Positions 6,831 through 7,179 of a DNA stretch of 7,179 nucleotides are shown piece by piece (the stretch's first letter is position 1; the number at the start of each line of letters is the position of its first letter). The DNA is from an uncultured Lachnospiraceae bacterium (lineage in GTDB: Bacteria > Bacillota > Clostridia > Lachnospirales > Lachnospiraceae). A program made the translations under genes and the position numbers. Below the pieces are notes generated by a model that was not told the DNA's origin, made no database searches, and saw nothing but the letters and a program-made list of their open reading frames with translations. The DNA lies in NCBI GenBank assembly GCA_905233835.1, contig CAJOGB010000074.1, positions 1-7,179 of the forward strand, in the 5' to 3' direction.

Positions 6831-6859
6831 ATTATACCACTTTTGGGGTATAAAAAAAA
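6831..6859 (-). promoter_or_regulatory. Promoter of the PH-hydrolase-Mur ligase-ddl operon
   Basis: On the minus strand a perfect TATAAT lies at 6836-6831, with a T-only -35 region (6859-6854) 17 bases upstream. The leader would be about 25 bases and carries GGGAGG at 6812-6807. The -35 box is poor, so the spacer inverted repeat may bind a regulator. Confidence 0.6.
6834..6851. promoter_or_regulatory. Inverted repeat between the divergent promoters, possible operator
   Basis: ATACCAC and GGGGTAT are inverted around TTTT (6 of 7 positions pair). The repeat covers the spacer and part of the -10 box of the minus-strand operon promoter. A second short inverted repeat, ACAGG-AA-CCTGT, lies at 6864-6875. 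Both are short, so chance is possible. Confidence 0.3.
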
Positions 6860-6878
6860 TAGGACAGGAACCTGTGAT

Positions 6879-6908
6879 TTGCAAGTTTCATCCGCAAAAA
6901 TATATAAT
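6879..6908 (+). promoter_or_regulatory. Promoter of the DUF2752 gene
   Basis: TTGCAA (6879-6884) and TATAAT (6903-6908) are separated by 18 bases, a good sigma-A-type promoter. Transcription would begin close to 6915, the first base of the ATG, so the mRNA would be nearly or fully leaderless. Confidence 0.65.
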
Positions 6909-6914
6909 ACGATT

Positions 6915-7179
6915 ATGTTTGAAACGTTTTTGAAATTCTTAAGTGCATATCGTGCTGCAGGAAGCCCCTGTTTGGTCCATGCCCTAACGGGATACTACTG
7001 TCCCGGATGCGGCGGCACCAGAGCATTCCTATACTTAATTCACGGGCATTTTCTTTTATCCTTCGTATACCACCCACTGGTAATCTACACCGCGGCATGC
7101 ATGCTCTACATTTTGCTTCGCCACCTTTACGATTTCATAAAAAAAGGATGCTTATATAAAGCATCCTATCTTTCCGTAT
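6915..7179 (+). CDS. DUF2752 family small membrane protein (3' end outside the window)
   Basis: The plus-strand frame from the ATG at 6915 stays open for 88 codons to the window edge. YYCPGCGGTRAF at residues 27-38 is the DUF2752 signature (C-P-x-C-G-x-T-R-A), and two hydrophobic stretches follow (about 38-52 and 54-70). DUF2752 proteins are short membrane proteins of unknown function, and the paired cysteines C29 and C32 are their hallmark. No Shine-Dalgarno sequence precedes the ATG, and the promoter -10 box ends only 6 bases upstream. The next in-frame ATG (residue 64) would remove the signature. A TTG at 6879, with AGGACAGG upstream, is an alternative start only if transcription begins further upstream. 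The gene is divergent from the ddl operon. Confidence 0.85.
   Translation, partial: MFETFLKFLSAYRAAGSPCLVHALTGYYCPGCGGTRAFLYLIHGHFLLSFVYHPLVIYTAACMLYILLRHLYDFIKKGCLYKASYLSV
7139..7166 (-). terminator. Minus-facing intrinsic terminator inside the DUF2752 coding sequence
   Basis: GGATGCTT (7146-7153) pairs with AAGCATCC (7159-7166) around a 5-base loop. Read on the minus strand, the 8-bp stem is followed by seven Ts (7145-7139). On the plus strand no U tract follows. It would stop a minus-strand transcript coming from a gene beyond the right edge, within or near the 3' part of the DUF2752 gene. Confidence 0.55.

Overview
The window looks like a chromosomal segment of a low-to-middle GC Firmicute, most likely a Clostridia member of the Lachnospiraceae type. 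The reasons are strong AGGAGG-type ribosome binding sites, TATAAT promoters, intrinsic terminators, and the family content: a PH-domain protein, a membrane-anchored Mur ligase beside D-Ala-D-Ala ligase, a clostridial GH31 enzyme and a DUF2752 protein. The assignment rests on recognition alone; no database search was possible.

Layout. Positions 1-2505 (minus) hold a GH31 alpha-glucosidase-type enzyme that runs off the left edge, with its own promoter near 2540. Positions 2506-2928 have no convincing protein gene but are full of structure: a near-perfect 27-base palindrome, a plus-strand RNA-like element with a terminator and a competing long stem, and the terminator of the next operon. Positions 2929-6798 (minus) form one tight operon, transcribed in the order PH-domain protein, alpha/beta hydrolase, small membrane protein, MurF-like membrane-anchored Mur ligase, D-Ala-D-Ala ligase. 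Gaps are 3, 3, -4 and 16 bases. Positions 6805-6914 are a divergent promoter region. Positions 6915-7179 (plus) hold the start of a DUF2752 membrane protein running off the right edge. A terminator facing the opposite way lies inside its coding sequence.

How the genes work together. Ddl makes the D-Ala-D-Ala dipeptide and MurF-type ligases attach it to the muropeptide stem, so the operon centres on the last cytoplasmic amino-acid steps of peptidoglycan precursor synthesis. The Mur ligase is unusual: it has membrane segments where soluble MurF has its UDP-sugar-binding domain. The 91-residue membrane protein encoded immediately upstream may be the detached N-terminus of the same protein, because the two frames read like one protein broken by a single-base change near 5425-5429. 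The roles of the hydrolase and PH-domain protein are unknown.

The best candidates for something undescribed are the membrane-anchored MurF/Ddl operon with its split ligase, and the structured intergenic RNA-like element at 2680-2817.
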